A stretch of 64,000 nt of DNA from Phytohabitans rumicis (GCF_011764445.1 NZ_BLPG01000001.1:8423316-8487315); one strand, 5' to 3'; positions 1 through 9,761 are shown, counted from the first letter of the stretch. Notes: generated from the sequence alone by a model not told the origin. Translations and numbers: made by a program.

Positions 1-116
1 AGCGCGGCGCGCCCGTCGGCGGCCTCACCGACGACGTCGATCGTCTCGTCGCTGGACAGGACGGCGCGCAGCCCGGCCCGCATGAGGTCGTCGTCGTCCA
101 CGATCAGCACGGTCAC
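1..116 (-). CDS. Response regulator, NarL/LuxR type (partial, N-terminal end)
   Basis: Only the first 38 codons are in the window; the rest runs off the left edge. They read as the start of a receiver domain: VLIVDDDDLMRAGL supplies the acidic pocket and DVVGEAADG follows. The phosphorylated Asp and the DNA-binding domain are not visible. GTG at 114-116 is the chosen start. It lies 75 bp after the histidine kinase stop on the same strand, so kinase and regulator form one operon. Control of the divergent MMPL exporter is plausible but inferred from position only. Confidence 0.75.
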   Translation of the reverse strand, partial: MTVLIVDDDDLMRAGLRAVLSSDETIDVVGEAADGRAA

Positions 117-136
117 CAAAGCGGCCGACCCTCCCG

Positions 137-195
137 TTGATCAGGGACCAGCTCTCCGAATCGCCGACGACACACCAGAGTCACTCCCTGATCAA
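137..195. repeat. Inverted repeat TTGATCAGGGA / TCCCTGATCAA
   Basis: Two perfect 11-nt arms at 137-147 and 185-195 are separated by 37 nt. The right arm overlaps the stop codon of the histidine kinase, and the left arm lies about 20 nt before the response regulator start. A hairpin here could reduce read-through or translation between the two genes. The same core, with longer arms and the same 37-nt spacer, recurs at 16287-16353, so this is a small interspersed palindrome rather than a one-off site. Confidence 0.7.
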
Positions 196-1370
196 CCTGG
201 TATGGGGAGGCGGGCGTGGAGGCGGAACTCGCCGGCAACCGCGGCGGCCACCAGGGTGCCGCCCAGCAGGGTGGCGCGTTCGCGCATGCCTACGATGCCG
301 TGGCCGCCGGGCGACGCTGGCGGCGCGGGGGCGGTGGTTGGGTTGGTTACCCGGATGTCGACCGCGTCTGGGGTGAACTGGACGGCCACGTCGGCGGTGC
401 CGCGGCCGTGCCGCGCGGCGTTCGTGAGGGCCTCCTGCAGGATCCGGTACGCCGCCCAGGCCACCCCGTGCGGCAGCGCCCGACCCGGTGCGGGGATCGT
501 GGCGGCGATCGCCAGTCCACCGGCCCGGTGCCGTTCGACCAGCTCCTCCAGCGCGACCGGGCCGGTGGCCGCGGCCGGCACCGGCTCGTCGTCGCGCAGC
601 GCCCGGACCAGGCGGTCGATCTCGCCGATCGTGCCGCGGGCCACCTCCTCGATGGTGGCGATCGCGCGCTGCGAGCGGTCCGGGTCGCGCTCGTGTAACA
701 GCCGCGCGGCCCCGGCCTGCACCAGGATCACGTTGATCGCGTGGCCGGCCGAGTCGTGCAGCTCCCGGGCGATCCGGGTGCGCTCCTCGGCGACCGCGAG
801 CCGGCGTTCCCGCTCGGCCTCCCGCTCGGCCTGCCGGGCCCGCCGCTCCAGCTCCGCCATCCGCTCGCGGCGCAGCCGGGTGTGGTCGCCGGCCAGCCAC
901 AGCACGCCGGCGACCAGGGCCACGCTCAGCAGCTCGGGCACCAGGATCGAGACGACGTCGGCGCCGCGCGCCGCGTACGCCAGGCCGAGCACCGGGGCGA
1001 ACGCGAGGGCGGGCAGCAGGGCCAGCCGGCGGCGGGCCAGCCGCGGGTCGCCGCCGTACGCCGCGCCCGCCGAGTAGATCGCGATGGCCGGGCCGACCGG
1101 GGTGTCGAGCGGGTACCCGAGCCGGTACATGACGGCGCTGGCCGCGATCGTCACCAGGCACACCGTCAGCGGGGCGAACCGGCGGGCGGCCAGCGGCAGC
1201 GCGGTCGCCCCGGCCAGCGCGACGCCCAGCCCGTCCAGGTGGCGGACCGCCGCGTCCGGCGTCCCGAACCCGTCCGACGCCAGCACGCCCAGCGACACGG
1301 TGAACGCCAGGACGGCGAGACCGGCGTCGAACACGGCGTTCCTGCGGGTCACCACCCGAGCGTAGGGCAC
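192..1370 (-). CDS. Sensor histidine kinase, HisKA_3 family
   Basis: A 392-residue membrane sensor kinase. The first ~160 residues hold about five hydrophobic segments with no large extracellular loop. A charged coiled coil (about 165-195) leads to the dimerisation domain with phospho-accepting His205 in ARELHDSAGH. The ATPase domain follows, with N-box EALTNAARHG near residue 305 and G-box GGHGIVGMRERA near 360. This is the usual partner of NarL-type regulators, and the next gene downstream is one. Start is GTG at 1370; a second GTG lies a few codons inside. It diverges from the MMPL gene across a 115-bp region that probably holds both promoters. Confidence 0.9.
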   Translation of the reverse strand: MPYARVVTRRNAVFDAGLAVLAFTVSLGVLASDGFGTPDAAVRHLDGLGVALAGATALPLAARRFAPLTVCLVTIAASAVMYRLGYPLDTPVGPAIAIYSAGAAYGGDPRLARRRLALLPALAFAPVLGLAYAARGADVVSILVPELLSVALVAGVLWLAGDHTRLRRERMAELERRARQAEREAERERRLAVAEERTRIARELHDSAGHAINVILVQAGAARLLHERDPDRSQRAIATIEEVARGTIGEIDRLVRALRDDEPVPAAATGPVALEELVERHRAGGLAIAATIPAPGRALPHGVAWAAYRILQEALTNAARHGRGTADVAVQFTPDAVDIRVTNPTTAPAPPASPGGHGIVGMRERATLLGGTLVAAAVAGEFRLHARLPIPG

Positions 1371-1485
1371 CCGGGCGGGGTGCCGGATCGCCCCGTGGAG
1401 GCACGCCCCTTACCCCGTGGGGGAGGCGCGCTTCGTCCCACGGCGCGTTGTGGCTGGGCGCCGGCCGTTCGTAGCGTCCCGGCAC

Positions 1486-3631
1486 ATGGCTGTCTCGACA
1501 TCGTCCCGCGCCGTGACCGCGCCGTCCCGGTTCGCCCGGCTGGCCGGCTGGTCGTACCGCCGCCGGTGGTGGGCACTGGCGCTGTGGGTGCTCGTGCTCG
1601 CCGGCGTGACCGCCGGCTCGCAGGCGCTCGGCAGCGACTACCACAACGACTTCTCGCTGCCCGGCACGCAGTCCCAGCGGGCGGTGGACACGCTGCGCGA
1701 ACGCGCCCCGGTCCGGGCCGGCGACACGATCCAGGTGGTGGTGCAGGGCGCGCCGCAGGCGCGGGAGCGCGTCGAGGTCATGCTCGATCGGGTACGCGCG
1801 CTGCCGCACGTGGCCGACGTCGGCAGCCTGAACGAGGGCGGCGGCACGATCGGGTACGCCACTGTCACGCTGGACGGACTTGCCCAGGACGTGCCGGCCG
1901 ACGACGTACGCCGGATCATCGACACCGCGCGGGCGGCCGAGGGCGACGGGCTGCGCGTCGAGCTGGGCGGCGACGCGATCCGGGGCGCGGAGGAGGCCGA
2001 GGGCGGGGCGGCCGAGGGCATCGGCCTGCTCGCCGCGCTGGTCATCCTCGTGCTGCTCTTCGGTTCGCTGCTGGCGGCCAGCCTGCCGATCGTCATCGCG
2101 GTCTTCGCGGTGGGCAGCTCGATCGGGCTGGTGGTGCTCGCGTCGCACGTCGCGACCATCGCCGACTTCACCCCGCCGCTGATGATCCTGGTCGGGCTGG
2201 GCGTCGGCATCGACTACGCGCTCCTGGTCTTCTCCCGCTACCGGTCCGAGCTGGTCCGTGACCTGTTAGCAGGGGACCCTTCCTATGCAGAAAACGTTAA
2301 TAGGGGCCCTTCCTTGCAGCCGCGGCGCGGACGGCGCTCGACACGGCCGGGCGGACGGTGTTCTTTGCCGGGTGCACCGTGATCATCGCGCTGCTCGGGC
2401 TGGTCGCGCTCGGGCTGGGCTCGCTGCGGGGCGTGGCCGTCGCGGTCGCCGTCACCGTCCTGGTGACCATGGTGGCCTCGCTGACCCTGCTGCCCGCCCT
2501 GCTGGCGATCGCCGGCGGCCGGATCGAGAAGGGGGTACGGAAGCGGGCCGCCAAGCGCTCCCACCGGGAGGGGAGCGCTGGCGGCGCTGGGCCACGGGGG
2601 TGCGGCGCCGCAAGTGGGCGGCCGCGTCGCTGTCGCTCGTGGCCCTGCTCGCCGTCGCCGCGCCCGCCCTGGGCATGCGCCTCGGCTTCGCCGACGCCGG
2701 CAACGACGCACCGTCCACCACCAGCCGGCAGGCGTACGACCTGCTCGCCGAGGGCTTCGGGCCGGGCTTCAACGGTCCCCTCGTGCTGGTCGTGGAGGGC
2801 AGCGAGGAGGCAGCCGCCGCGGCCGCGGCCGCCAGCCGTACCACAGCAGGGGTGGCCGACACGGTCGGACCGCTCCCGGCCGGCGGCGGCGTCGCCACCG
2901 TGCTCGTCTTCCCGGCGTCGAAGCCGCAGGACGCGCGGACGCACGACCTGGTCGTCCGGCTGCGCGACGACGTGCTGCCGCCGCTGGCCCGGCAGACCGG
3001 CGCGACGTTCCTGGTCGGCGGGAGCGTGGCGGCGGCGGAGGACTTCGCCGACGCGATCGCCGGCCGGCTGCCGCTGTTCCTGGCGGTCGTGGTCGGGCTG
3101 TCCGCGCTGCTGCTGATGGTGGTCTTCCGCTCGCTGCTGATCCCGGTGAAGGCCGCCGTGCTCAACCTGCTCAGCGTGGGCGCCTCGATGGGCGTGATCA
3201 CGCTGGTGTTCCAGCACGGGCTGCTCGGCGCGCAGCCGGGGCCGATCGAGGCGTTCGTGCCCGTCATGATCTTCGCGATCGTGTTCGGGCTGTCGATGGA
3301 CTACGAGGTGTTCCTGCTGTCCCGCATGCACGAGGAGTGGGAGCGGAGCCGCGACGCCGGTGCGGCCGTCCGCGAGGGCCTGGCGACGACCGGCCGGGTG
3401 GTGACCGCGGCGGCGGCCATCATGGTGGTGGTCTTCGGGGCGTTCCTGCTCAGCCCGGACCGGATGCTGCAGCAGTTCGGCCTCGGGCTCGCGGTGGCGA
3501 TCCTGCTCGACGCGGTGGTCATCCGCTGCCTGCTGCTGCCCGCCGTGATGTACCTGCTCGGCGCCCGCGCGTGGTGGCTGCCCGGCCCGGTCGCGCGGCG
3601 ACTGCCGACGGTCGCGCTGGAGCGGCCCTGA
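1486..3631 (+). pseudogene. MMPL/RND-family exporter, interrupted
   Basis: This was an MMPL-type membrane exporter of about 710 residues with two tandem transmembrane halves (GIDYALLVFSRYR in the first, GLSMDYEVFLLSRMHEEW in the second). The reading runs in three frames. From ATG 1486 it is intact to about 2260. A roughly 57-nt palindromic element then replaces the short cytoplasmic loop before ALDTAGRTVFFAGCTV, and the frame changes. A second shift at a GGGG run (2570-2573) precedes the last part, which ends at 3631. The second lesion resembles the sequencing-type errors elsewhere, but the insertion is a real-looking break. The encoded exporter is therefore unlikely to be made. It lies divergent from a two-component system that may regulate it. 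Confidence 0.85.
2262..2318. repeat. Small palindromic element inserted in the MMPL gene
   Basis: Read on the reverse strand, the element starts TGCAAGGAAGGGC, has a T-rich centre ending in TGCATA, and then a partial inverse of the start. That matches the layout of the intact palindrome at 39683-39740, which has the same 5' core and a CGCTTTTTGC loop followed by ATA. It sits between the codons for SELVRD and AAARTALD of the exporter, where family members have a short loop. Its presence inside a gene shows that this repeat family has moved or been copied. Confidence 0.7.
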
Positions 3632-3635
3632 GGCC

Positions 3636-3681
3636 GGCGGCGCCTGGACTGAGGAGCGAAGCGACGAGGGAAGGCGCCGCC
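3636..3681. terminator. Hairpin after the MMPL gene
   Basis: GGCGGCGCCT (3636-3645) pairs perfectly with AGGCGCCGCC (3672-3681) across a 26-nt loop. It begins 5 bp after the MMPL stop and has no T-run, as is usual for actinobacterial terminators. The loop holds a GAGGAGCGAAGCGACGAGGG motif; related GAGCG-rich strings recur between the sugar permease genes near 29440. Confidence 0.55.
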
Positions 3682-3744
3682 TCCTAGGACTTCGGGCCCG
3701 CGCGAGCGGAGCGAGCGCTGGCCAGCAGGGCCCATAATGGACGG

Positions 3745-4005
3745 ATGGTCAGATGGGAGTACGCCTTGCTGGTCCGCCGCCGCGAGGCGGCCGGGGCATC
3801 GGAGTGGCGGATGACGTACACCTGGTACTCGCCGGACGGCAGCCGGCAGGACGTCTCGGCGCTCGGCGACACCGCCATCTCGCACCTGAACAGGGCCGGC
3901 GTCCGTGGGTGGGAGCTGGTCTCCACCGAGGAAGACGTCAACAACCTGGAGGGCACCACCGAGGTGCACCGGTACTACCTCAAGCGACCCTTGCCCGGCG
4001 ACTAG
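3745..4005 (+). CDS. Conserved hypothetical protein, 86 aa
   Basis: A small soluble protein with no signal peptide or membrane segment. It looks like a compact alpha/beta fold with a WEYALLVRRRE start, a GWELVSTEE segment near residue 55 and a RYYLKRP end. WEY and GWELV pairs are typical of small actinobacterial proteins of unknown function (DUF4177-like appearance, which I cannot confirm). ATG 3745 is the only good start. Its 3' end overlaps the convergent sdhB stop by 26 bp. No function is assigned. Confidence 0.65.
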   Translation: MVRWEYALLVRRREAAGASEWRMTYTWYSPDGSRQDVSALGDTAISHLNRAGVRGWELVSTEEDVNNLEGTTEVHRYYLKRPLPGD

Positions 4006-4731
4006 CTTTCAAGAAATCACGGTTGAGCTGGCCGATCGCCTCCAGCGGGATGCCCTTGGGGCACACGGCCGTGCACTCGCCGGTGTTGGTGCAGCCGCCG
4101 AAGCCGGCCTCGTCGTGCGCGGCCACCATGTCCAGCACCCGGTCGTACCGTTCGGGCTGGCCCTGGGGAGCAGCCCGAGGTGGGTGACCTTCGCGGCGGT
4201 GAAGAGCATGGCCGAGCCGTTCGGGCAGGCGGCCACGCAGGCGCCGCAGCCGATGCAGGTGGCCGCCTCGAACGCCGCGTCCGCGTCGCCCTTGGGCACC
4301 GGCATCGCGTGCGCGTCCGGGGCGCTGCCGGTCGGCGCGGTGATGTAGCCGCCGGCCTGGATCACCCGGTCGAACGCGGAGCGGTCCACCACCAGGTCGC
4401 GTACCACGGGGAAGGCCCGCGCCCGCCACGGCTCCACGTCGATGGTGTCGCCGTCCTTGAACTGTCGCATGTGGAGCTGACACGTCGTCGTGGCCTTCTC
4501 CGGCCCATGGGCGACTCCGTTGATGACCAGCCCGCACATGCCGCAGATGCCCTCGCGGCAGTCGTGGTCGAACGCGACCGGCTCCTCGCCGTCGAGCGTG
4601 AGCCGCTCGTTGAGCACGTCGAGCATCTCCAGGAACGACATGTCCGGCGAGACGTCGGTGACGTGGTACTTCACCATCCGCCCCTTCTCGTCCGGCCCGG
4701 TCTGCCGCCAGATCCGTAGAGTGAGGTTCAC
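3980..4731 (-). CDS. sdhB: Succinate dehydrogenase iron-sulfur subunit (frameshifted)
   Basis: The iron-sulfur subunit passes electrons from succinate oxidation to the membrane cytochrome b. All clusters are visible: the [2Fe-2S] ligands in CREGICGMC and the downstream TTTCQ, and the C-terminal cluster motifs [12 protein letters not shown] and [12 protein letters not shown]. The reading shifts frame at a GGGG run (4165-4168, CCCC on the coding strand), where one base is missing; restoring it joins GLLP to QGQPERYD. Sdh is a core respiratory enzyme, so an error in the sequence is likelier than a mutation. GTG 4731 overlaps the sdhA stop by 4 nt (GTGA), implying translational coupling. Confidence 0.9.
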
Positions 4732-6652
4732 TTGTAGCTCCGCTGGCTCGGCTTGACGTACGCGAAGGTCAGGTCTTCCTTGTGCAGCACCGGTTCGGAC
4801 CCGGTCCACTCCCAGGCCGCCACGTAGCTGAAGTGCTCGTCGTCGCGCAGCGCCTCGCCGTCCTCGGTCTGGCTTTCCGCCCGGAAGTGGCCGCCGCACG
4901 ACTCCGTACGGTGCAGCGCGTCGATGCACATCAGCTCGGCCAGCTCGAAGAAGTCGGCGACCCGGCCCGCGCGTTCCAGCGCTTGATTCAAAGATGAGTC
5001 GCTGCCGGGCACCCGCACCCGCCGCCAGAACTCCTCGCGCAGCGCCCGGATCTGCTCGATCGCCTTGCGCAGCCCCTCGTCGGTGCGCTCCATCCCGCAG
5101 TGGTCCCACATGATCCGGCCCAGCTCGCGGTGGAACGAGTCGACCGTGCGGTCCCCGTCGACCGCGAGCAGCCTGGTGACGCGGTCCTCGACCTCGGCGC
5201 GGGCGGCCACCGCCGCCGGATGCGCCACGTCCATCGTCGGGAACGGTCCGTCGGCCAGGTAGTCGTTGATGGTGTTGGGCAGCACGAAGTACCCGTCGGC
5301 GAGGCCCTGCATGAGCGCGGACGCGCCGAGCCGGTTGGCGCCGTGGTCGGAGAAGTTCGCCTCGCCGATCACGAAGAGCCCCGGGACCGTCGACTGGAGG
5401 TCGTAGTCCACCCACAGGCCGCCCATCGTGTAGTGCACGGCCGGGTAGATGCGCATCGGCACCGCGTACGGGTCCTCGCCGGTGATCCGCTCGTACATCT
5501 CGAAGAGGTTGCCGTACCTGGCCTGCACCGCGGCGCGGCCGAGCCGCGCGATAGCGTCGGCGAAGTCCAGGTAGACGCCGAGCCCGCCGGGCCCGACACC
5601 GCGGCCCTCGTCGCACACGTTCTTCGCGGCGCGGGAGGCGATGTCGCGGGGACCAGATTTCCGAACGACGGGTAGATGCGCTCCAGGTAGTAGTCCCGCT
5701 CGGCCTCGGGGATGTCGCCGGGTGCCCTTCCGTCGCCGGCGCGCAGCGGCACCCACACCCGGCCGTCGTTGCGCAGCGACTCGCTCATCAGGGTCAGCTT
5801 CGACTGGTGCTCGCCGGACTGCGGGATGCAGGTCGGGTGGATCTGCGTGTAGCAGGGGTTGGCGAACAGCGCCCCCTTGCGGTGCGCCCGCCAGGTCGCG
5901 GTGACGTTGCAGCCCTTGGCGTTGGTGGAGAGGAAGAAGACGTTGCCGTACCCGCCGGAGGCGAGCACCACCGCGTCCGCGAACTCGGTGGTGATCTCGC
6001 CGGTGACCAGGTCGCGGACCACGATGCCGCGGGCCCGGCCGTCCGCCACGATCAGCTCCAGCATCTCGTGCCGGGCGTTCATCTCGACGTTCCCGGCCGC
6101 GATCTGCCGCTCCAGCGCCTGGTACGCCCCGAGCAGCAACTGCTGCCCGGTCTGCCCGCGGGCGTAGAAGGTGCGGGACACCTGCGCCCCGCCGAACGAG
6201 CGGTTGTCCAGCAGCCCGCCGTACTCCCGGGCGAACGGCACGCCCTGCGCCACGCACTGGTCGATGATCTCGACGGAGACCTGCGCCAGGCGGTGCACAT
6301 TGGACTCCCGGGAGCGGAAGTCGCCGCCCTTGACGGTGTCGTAGAAGAGGCGGTGGATCGAGTCGCCGTCGTTGCGGTAGTTTTTGGCCGCGTTGATGCC
6401 GCCCTGCGCGGCGATCGAGTGCGCCCGCCGCGGGCTGTCCTGGTAGCAGTATGACTTGACCCGGTAACCGGCCTCGGCGAGCGTCGCGGCAGCCGCGCCG
6501 CCGGCCAGCCCGGTGCCGACCACGATGACGGTGAGCTTGCGCTTGTTGGCCGGGTTGACCAGGCGCGCGCCGAAGCGGCGGCGCTCCCAGCGGGTCTCGA
6601 TCGGCCCGTCCGGCGCCTTGGTGTCGGCGACCGGGGAGCCCTCGGTGTACAT
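4728..6652 (-). CDS. sdhA: Succinate dehydrogenase flavoprotein subunit (frameshifted)
   Basis: The catalytic subunit oxidises succinate to fumarate with covalently bound FAD. The N-terminal FAD-binding motif [19 protein letters not shown] and the region around [15 protein letters not shown], which carries the flavin-linking His, are clear. The FAD-domain motif [14 protein letters not shown] is also present. Expected length is 641 residues. One base is missing in a GGGG run at 5648-5651 (coding strand CCCC), splitting YPSFGNLVP from [11 protein letters not shown]. As in sdhB this looks like a data error. ATG 6652 overlaps the sdhC stop (TGATG). It is the middle gene of the sdhC-sdhA-sdhB operon. 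Confidence 0.92.
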
Positions 6653-7323
6653 CACTTCACCACTCCAACCGTGACGGCGAGGGGTACGGCCAGGAAGCCG
6701 GCGCAGAGCGCGACGGAGAAGCCGAACGCGACCGCGCGGGCCCGCCGCTCCCCGGCGGCGGTGCGCTGGCCGAGCGTACGCAGCGCGCTGAACAGGCCGT
6801 GGCGCAGGTGGAAGCCCACGCTGACCACGGCGAGGACGTAGAAGAGCGTGACGTACCAGCGCTCCGGCGCGAAGTCCGCGACCACGTTGCCGTACGGGTG
6901 CTGCCGGTCGCCGACCGGGTTCAGCGTGCCGGTGGTCAGGTCGAGGATGTGGTAGATCACGAAGAGCAGGATGATCACGCCGCCCCAGCGCATGGTCCGT
7001 GCGGCGTAGCTGCCCTGGACGGGGCGCCGGTGGGCGTACCGGACCGGGCGGGCGGCGCGGGCCTTGAGCGCCAGCGCGGTGGCCGCCCAGATGTGGCCGA
7101 GCACCGCGGCGGTCAGCACCACCCGCTGCAGCCACAGGTACCAGGACTCCGGCAGCACCGGCGAGCCGATCTCCCGCAGCCAGTGCGCGTAGTGGTCGAA
7201 CGACTCCGCGCCGACGAACACCTTGAGGTTGCCGAGCATGTGCGCCACGAGGAAGAGCACCAGCAGGATGCCGGTGACCGCCATCAGGGCTTTCTTGCCG
7301 ACCGTCGAGCGGAGCGGCGCCAT
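6652..7323 (-). CDS. sdhC: Succinate dehydrogenase cytochrome b subunit
   Basis: A 223-residue membrane anchor with about five transmembrane segments. It is the single large cytochrome b found in three-subunit Sdh/Frd enzymes, which lack a separate sdhD. Likely haem-ligand histidines lie in the helices around VAHMLGN, GHIWAA, VIYHILD and [11 protein letters not shown] 7323 ([11 protein letters not shown]) is preferred because it starts just before the first helix; a longer form from 7398 would add 25 unconserved residues. It is the first gene of the operon and diverges from a LysR regulator. Confidence 0.88.
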   Translation of the reverse strand: MAPLRSTVGKKALMAVTGILLVLFLVAHMLGNLKVFVGAESFDHYAHWLREIGSPVLPESWYLWLQRVVLTAAVLGHIWAATALALKARAARPVRYAHRRPVQGSYAARTMRWGGVIILLFVIYHILDLTTGTLNPVGDRQHPYGNVVADFAPERWYVTLFYVLAVVSVGFHLRHGLFSALRTLGQRTAAGERRARAVAFGFSVALCAGFLAVPLAVTVGVVK

Positions 7324-7390
7324 TACGACCACGTACGCGACGCTAGGACGGCCGCGTCGATGCGTCCAATACATGGTCGATGCAGTACCG

Positions 7391-7405
7391 ATAGCCATAG
7401 GCTAT
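7391..7405. promoter_or_regulatory. LysR-type operator, ATAGCC-ATA-GGCTAT
   Basis: A perfect 6+6 inverted repeat with a 3-nt centre that fits the T-N11-A pattern of LysR-family sites (T at 7392, A at 7404). It overlaps the ATG of the LysR gene and lies about 70 bp before the sdhC start. This position suits autorepression plus control of the divergent sdh operon. The motif is seen directly; the regulation is inferred. Confidence 0.6.
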
Positions 7406-8315
7406 GAAGGTGCAGCTCCAGCAGCTCCGATACTTCGCGGCCGTGGCCAATCACCGACATTTCACCCGGGCCGCCGACGAGCTGGGCGTGGCGCAGCCCA
7501 CCCTCAGTAAGCAGATTCACAGCCTCGAAGCCGACATCGGCGCGCCGCTGTTCGACCGTACCCGGGGCAACATCACCCTCACCCCGGCGGGCGCCGCGCT
7601 GTTGCCGCTGGCCAAGCGGATCCTCGCGGACGTCGAGACCGCGCGCCGCGAGGTGCAGGAACTGGTCGGCCTGCGCCGCGGCCGGGTGCGCATCGGCGCC
7701 ACCCCGAGCCTGTCCACGTCGCTGGTCGCGCAGGTGCTGCGCCGCTACCGCGCCGCGTACCCGGGCATCGACCTGCGGGTCGAGGAGGGCGGCTCGCAGG
7801 ACCTGGTCCGCCACCTCACCGAGGGCGAGCTCGACCTCGCGCTGATCGTCCTGCCGGAGCACGGCACCGACCCGGCCCTGCGGGCCGAGCCGATCCTGCG
7901 CGAGAGCCTCGTCGTCGCGTCGGTCATGCCGCTTACGGCCCCGCTGCGCATCACGGACCTGCGGGACCGTCCACTCGTGATGTTCCGCAAGGGGTACGAC
8001 CTGCGCGACGTCACCCTGGAGGCGTGCCGCCGGGCCGGGTTCGTCCCGTCGTTCGCGGTCGAGGGCGGCGAGATGGACGCCGTGCTCAGCTTCGTCGAGG
8101 CGGAACTGGGCGTGGCGCTGGTGCCCAGCATGGTGCTGTCCAGCCGGCCGGGACTGCGCGCCACCCCGCTCGCCCCGCCCGGCGTACGGCGGACCATCGC
8201 CCTGGCCCACCGCCGCGAGTCGCCGCCGACGCACGCCGCCGTCGCGCTGCGCGAGACGCTCCTGGCGTACCTGGCCGAGGGGCCCCTGCCCGCGGGGACA
8301 TCTTTGGCAGAGTGA
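7404..8315 (+). CDS. LysR-family transcriptional regulator
   Basis: A 303-residue LysR regulator. The N-terminal winged helix (residues 1-60) contains LRYFAAVANHRHFTRAADELGVAQPTLS in the usual form. A linker helix follows, then a substrate-binding-like effector domain (about 90-295). It is divergent from sdhCAB with an excellent LysR operator between the two. Such regulators beside sdh occur in other actinobacteria, where they are thought to tune succinate dehydrogenase to carbon or redox state. The effector is not evident. A hypothetical NTF2-like gene begins 6 bp after its stop. Confidence 0.88.
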   Translation: MKVQLQQLRYFAAVANHRHFTRAADELGVAQPTLSKQIHSLEADIGAPLFDRTRGNITLTPAGAALLPLAKRILADVETARREVQELVGLRRGRVRIGATPSLSTSLVAQVLRRYRAAYPGIDLRVEEGGSQDLVRHLTEGELDLALIVLPEHGTDPALRAEPILRESLVVASVMPLTAPLRITDLRDRPLVMFRKGYDLRDVTLEACRRAGFVPSFAVEGGEMDAVLSFVEAELGVALVPSMVLSSRPGLRATPLAPPGVRRTIALAHRRESPPTHAAVALRETLLAYLAEGPLPAGTSLAE

Positions 8316-8320
8316 CCCTC

Positions 8321-8680
8321 ATGGGAGTCACCGAGTGGGTCGAGGCGTACGAGCGGGCGTGGCGCACGCCGGGCACCGACGTGGTCGCCACGCTCTTCAC
8401 GCCGGACGCCAGCTACCTGCAGGGGCCGTACCACCGGCCGGTCGTCGGGCTGCCCGCGATCCGCGCCATGTGGGAGGAGGAACGGGACGGGCCCGACGAG
8501 GCGTTCGAGATGAGCCACGAGGTGGTCGCGGTCGACGGCGACACCGCCGTGGTCCGCCTCCAGGTCCGGTACGGCCCGCCGGTCAACCAGGAGTGGCGGG
8601 ACCTGTGGATCCTGCGGTTCGCCGGGGACGGCCGGTGCCGCTGGTTCGAGGAATGGCCGATCGCGCCTAGCGATCATTAG
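8321..8680 (+). CDS. SnoaL/NTF2-like domain protein
   Basis: A 119-residue single-domain protein with the cone-shaped alpha+beta fold signature: an N-terminal helix with WVEAYERAWRT, an LFTPDASY strand, a GLPAIRAMWEEERD helix and C-terminal strands ending FEEWPIAP. Members act as small-molecule isomerases, cyclases or binding proteins; the pocket residues here do not identify a substrate. ATG 8321 lies 6 bp after the LysR stop, so it is probably co-transcribed with the regulator. Confidence 0.7.
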   Translation: MGVTEWVEAYERAWRTPGTDVVATLFTPDASYLQGPYHRPVVGLPAIRAMWEEERDGPDEAFEMSHEVVAVDGDTAVVRLQVRYGPPVNQEWRDLWILRFAGDGRCRWFEEWPIAPSDH

Positions 8681-8717
8681 CGGTCTATTGGGAAGCTTCT
8701 CTATGGGGAGGTTTCCG

Positions 8718-9761
8718 ATGACTGCTTCGTTGACCGTCCGGCCGACCGTGCGCGAGGTGGCGACCCCGCGCGAAGACCTCATCACCGTCCTGCTCGGCGC
8801 CTGTTTCGTCGGCGGCGCCCTGTCCGATGGCTGGGCACACGCCAACGTCATCGAGACGCTCGAAGGCTTCTTCACCCCCTGGCACGCGCTGCTGTACAGC
8901 GGGTTCGCCGGCTCCGCGGGGTGGACCTTCTGGCTCGCCTACTCCCGGCGCGCCCGCGCCCCGTACTGGTGGCGCGACGGCTGGCCGGCCGGCTACCGGG
9001 TGGGCGCGATCGGCGTGCTGATCTTCCTGGTGGGCGGCCTGGGCGACATGATCTGGCACGAGACGTTCGGCATCGAGGTCGGCCTCAACGCCGGGTTCAG
9101 CCCCAGCCACATGCTGCTCGTCATCGGCGCCGTCCTCATGCTGAGCAGCCCGCTGCGCTCCTGGTGGGCGTCCGGCGCCGGCGGCGGACTGCGCGCCGCC
9201 ACCGGCGTGGCCTCGGCGACGCTCGCCGTCATGGGCACCACGATCCTGCTCACCCACTCGGTCGCGTTCCGGTTCGCCGCGCCCACCCAGCCGTACGACC
9301 CGACGGTGGACGGCGTGCACATGATCGCCGCGGTCCGAGGCGTCGACGCGTACCTCGTGACGACGCTGATGCTCGGCGTACCCCTGCTGTGGATGCATCG
9401 GCGGCGGGCGACGCCCGGCGCGGCGACCGCGCTGGTCGCGGGCGTGGCGCTCTTCATCATGGTGATGTTCGAGTTTCCGGCCCCGCAGTTCGCGGGGGCG
9501 ATCGCCGCGGTGGCCGCGGCCGCCGTCGCCGACCTGATCCTGGTACGCCTGGACGCCTGGCGCGGCCCGGACGCCGCCCTGCGGCTGCCGATCGCGGGCG
9601 CCGTCTTCGCCGGGGCGGCGTGGTCCGGCCACCTGCTCGGCCTGCACCTGGCCGACGGCGTGCGCTGGCCCGTCGAGATGTGGACCGGCCTGGTCGTGCT
9701 GTGCGCCGCGCTGGGCGCCCTGCTCGGCGGCCTGGCCGCCCGCCCGTCCGGCACGCCCTAG
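8718..9761 (+). CDS. Multi-pass membrane protein of unknown function
   Basis: A 347-residue integral membrane protein with roughly nine hydrophobic helices and short loops. Notable polar residues sit in or near helices: SDGWAHANV, FTPWHALLY, GDMIWHE and FSPSHMLLV. The repeated His and acidic residues at membrane depth recall metal- or haem-handling membrane proteins, but I do not recognise the family. ATG 8718 is preceded by GGGGAGG at 8704-8710, which fits a ribosome-binding site and argues against the upstream in-frame ATG at 8688. Its stop overlaps the convergent 72-residue ORF. Confidence 0.7.
   Translation: MTASLTVRPTVREVATPREDLITVLLGACFVGGALSDGWAHANVIETLEGFFTPWHALLYSGFAGSAGWTFWLAYSRRARAPYWWRDGWPAGYRVGAIGVLIFLVGGLGDMIWHETFGIEVGLNAGFSPSHMLLVIGAVLMLSSPLRSWWASGAGGGLRAATGVASATLAVMGTTILLTHSVAFRFAAPTQPYDPTVDGVHMIAAVRGVDAYLVTTLMLGVPLLWMHRRRATPGAATALVAGVALFIMVMFEFPAPQFAGAIAAVAAAAVADLILVRLDAWRGPDAALRLPIAGAVFAGAAWSGHLLGLHLADGVRWPVEMWTGLVVLCAALGALLGGLAARPSGTP

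Noticed and set aside
181-2148. Long reverse-strand ORF of 655 codons across the kinase and exporter genes
   Set aside because: Arg/Pro/Gly-rich shadow of real genes in another frame; no domain sense and it overlaps two well-recognised genes.
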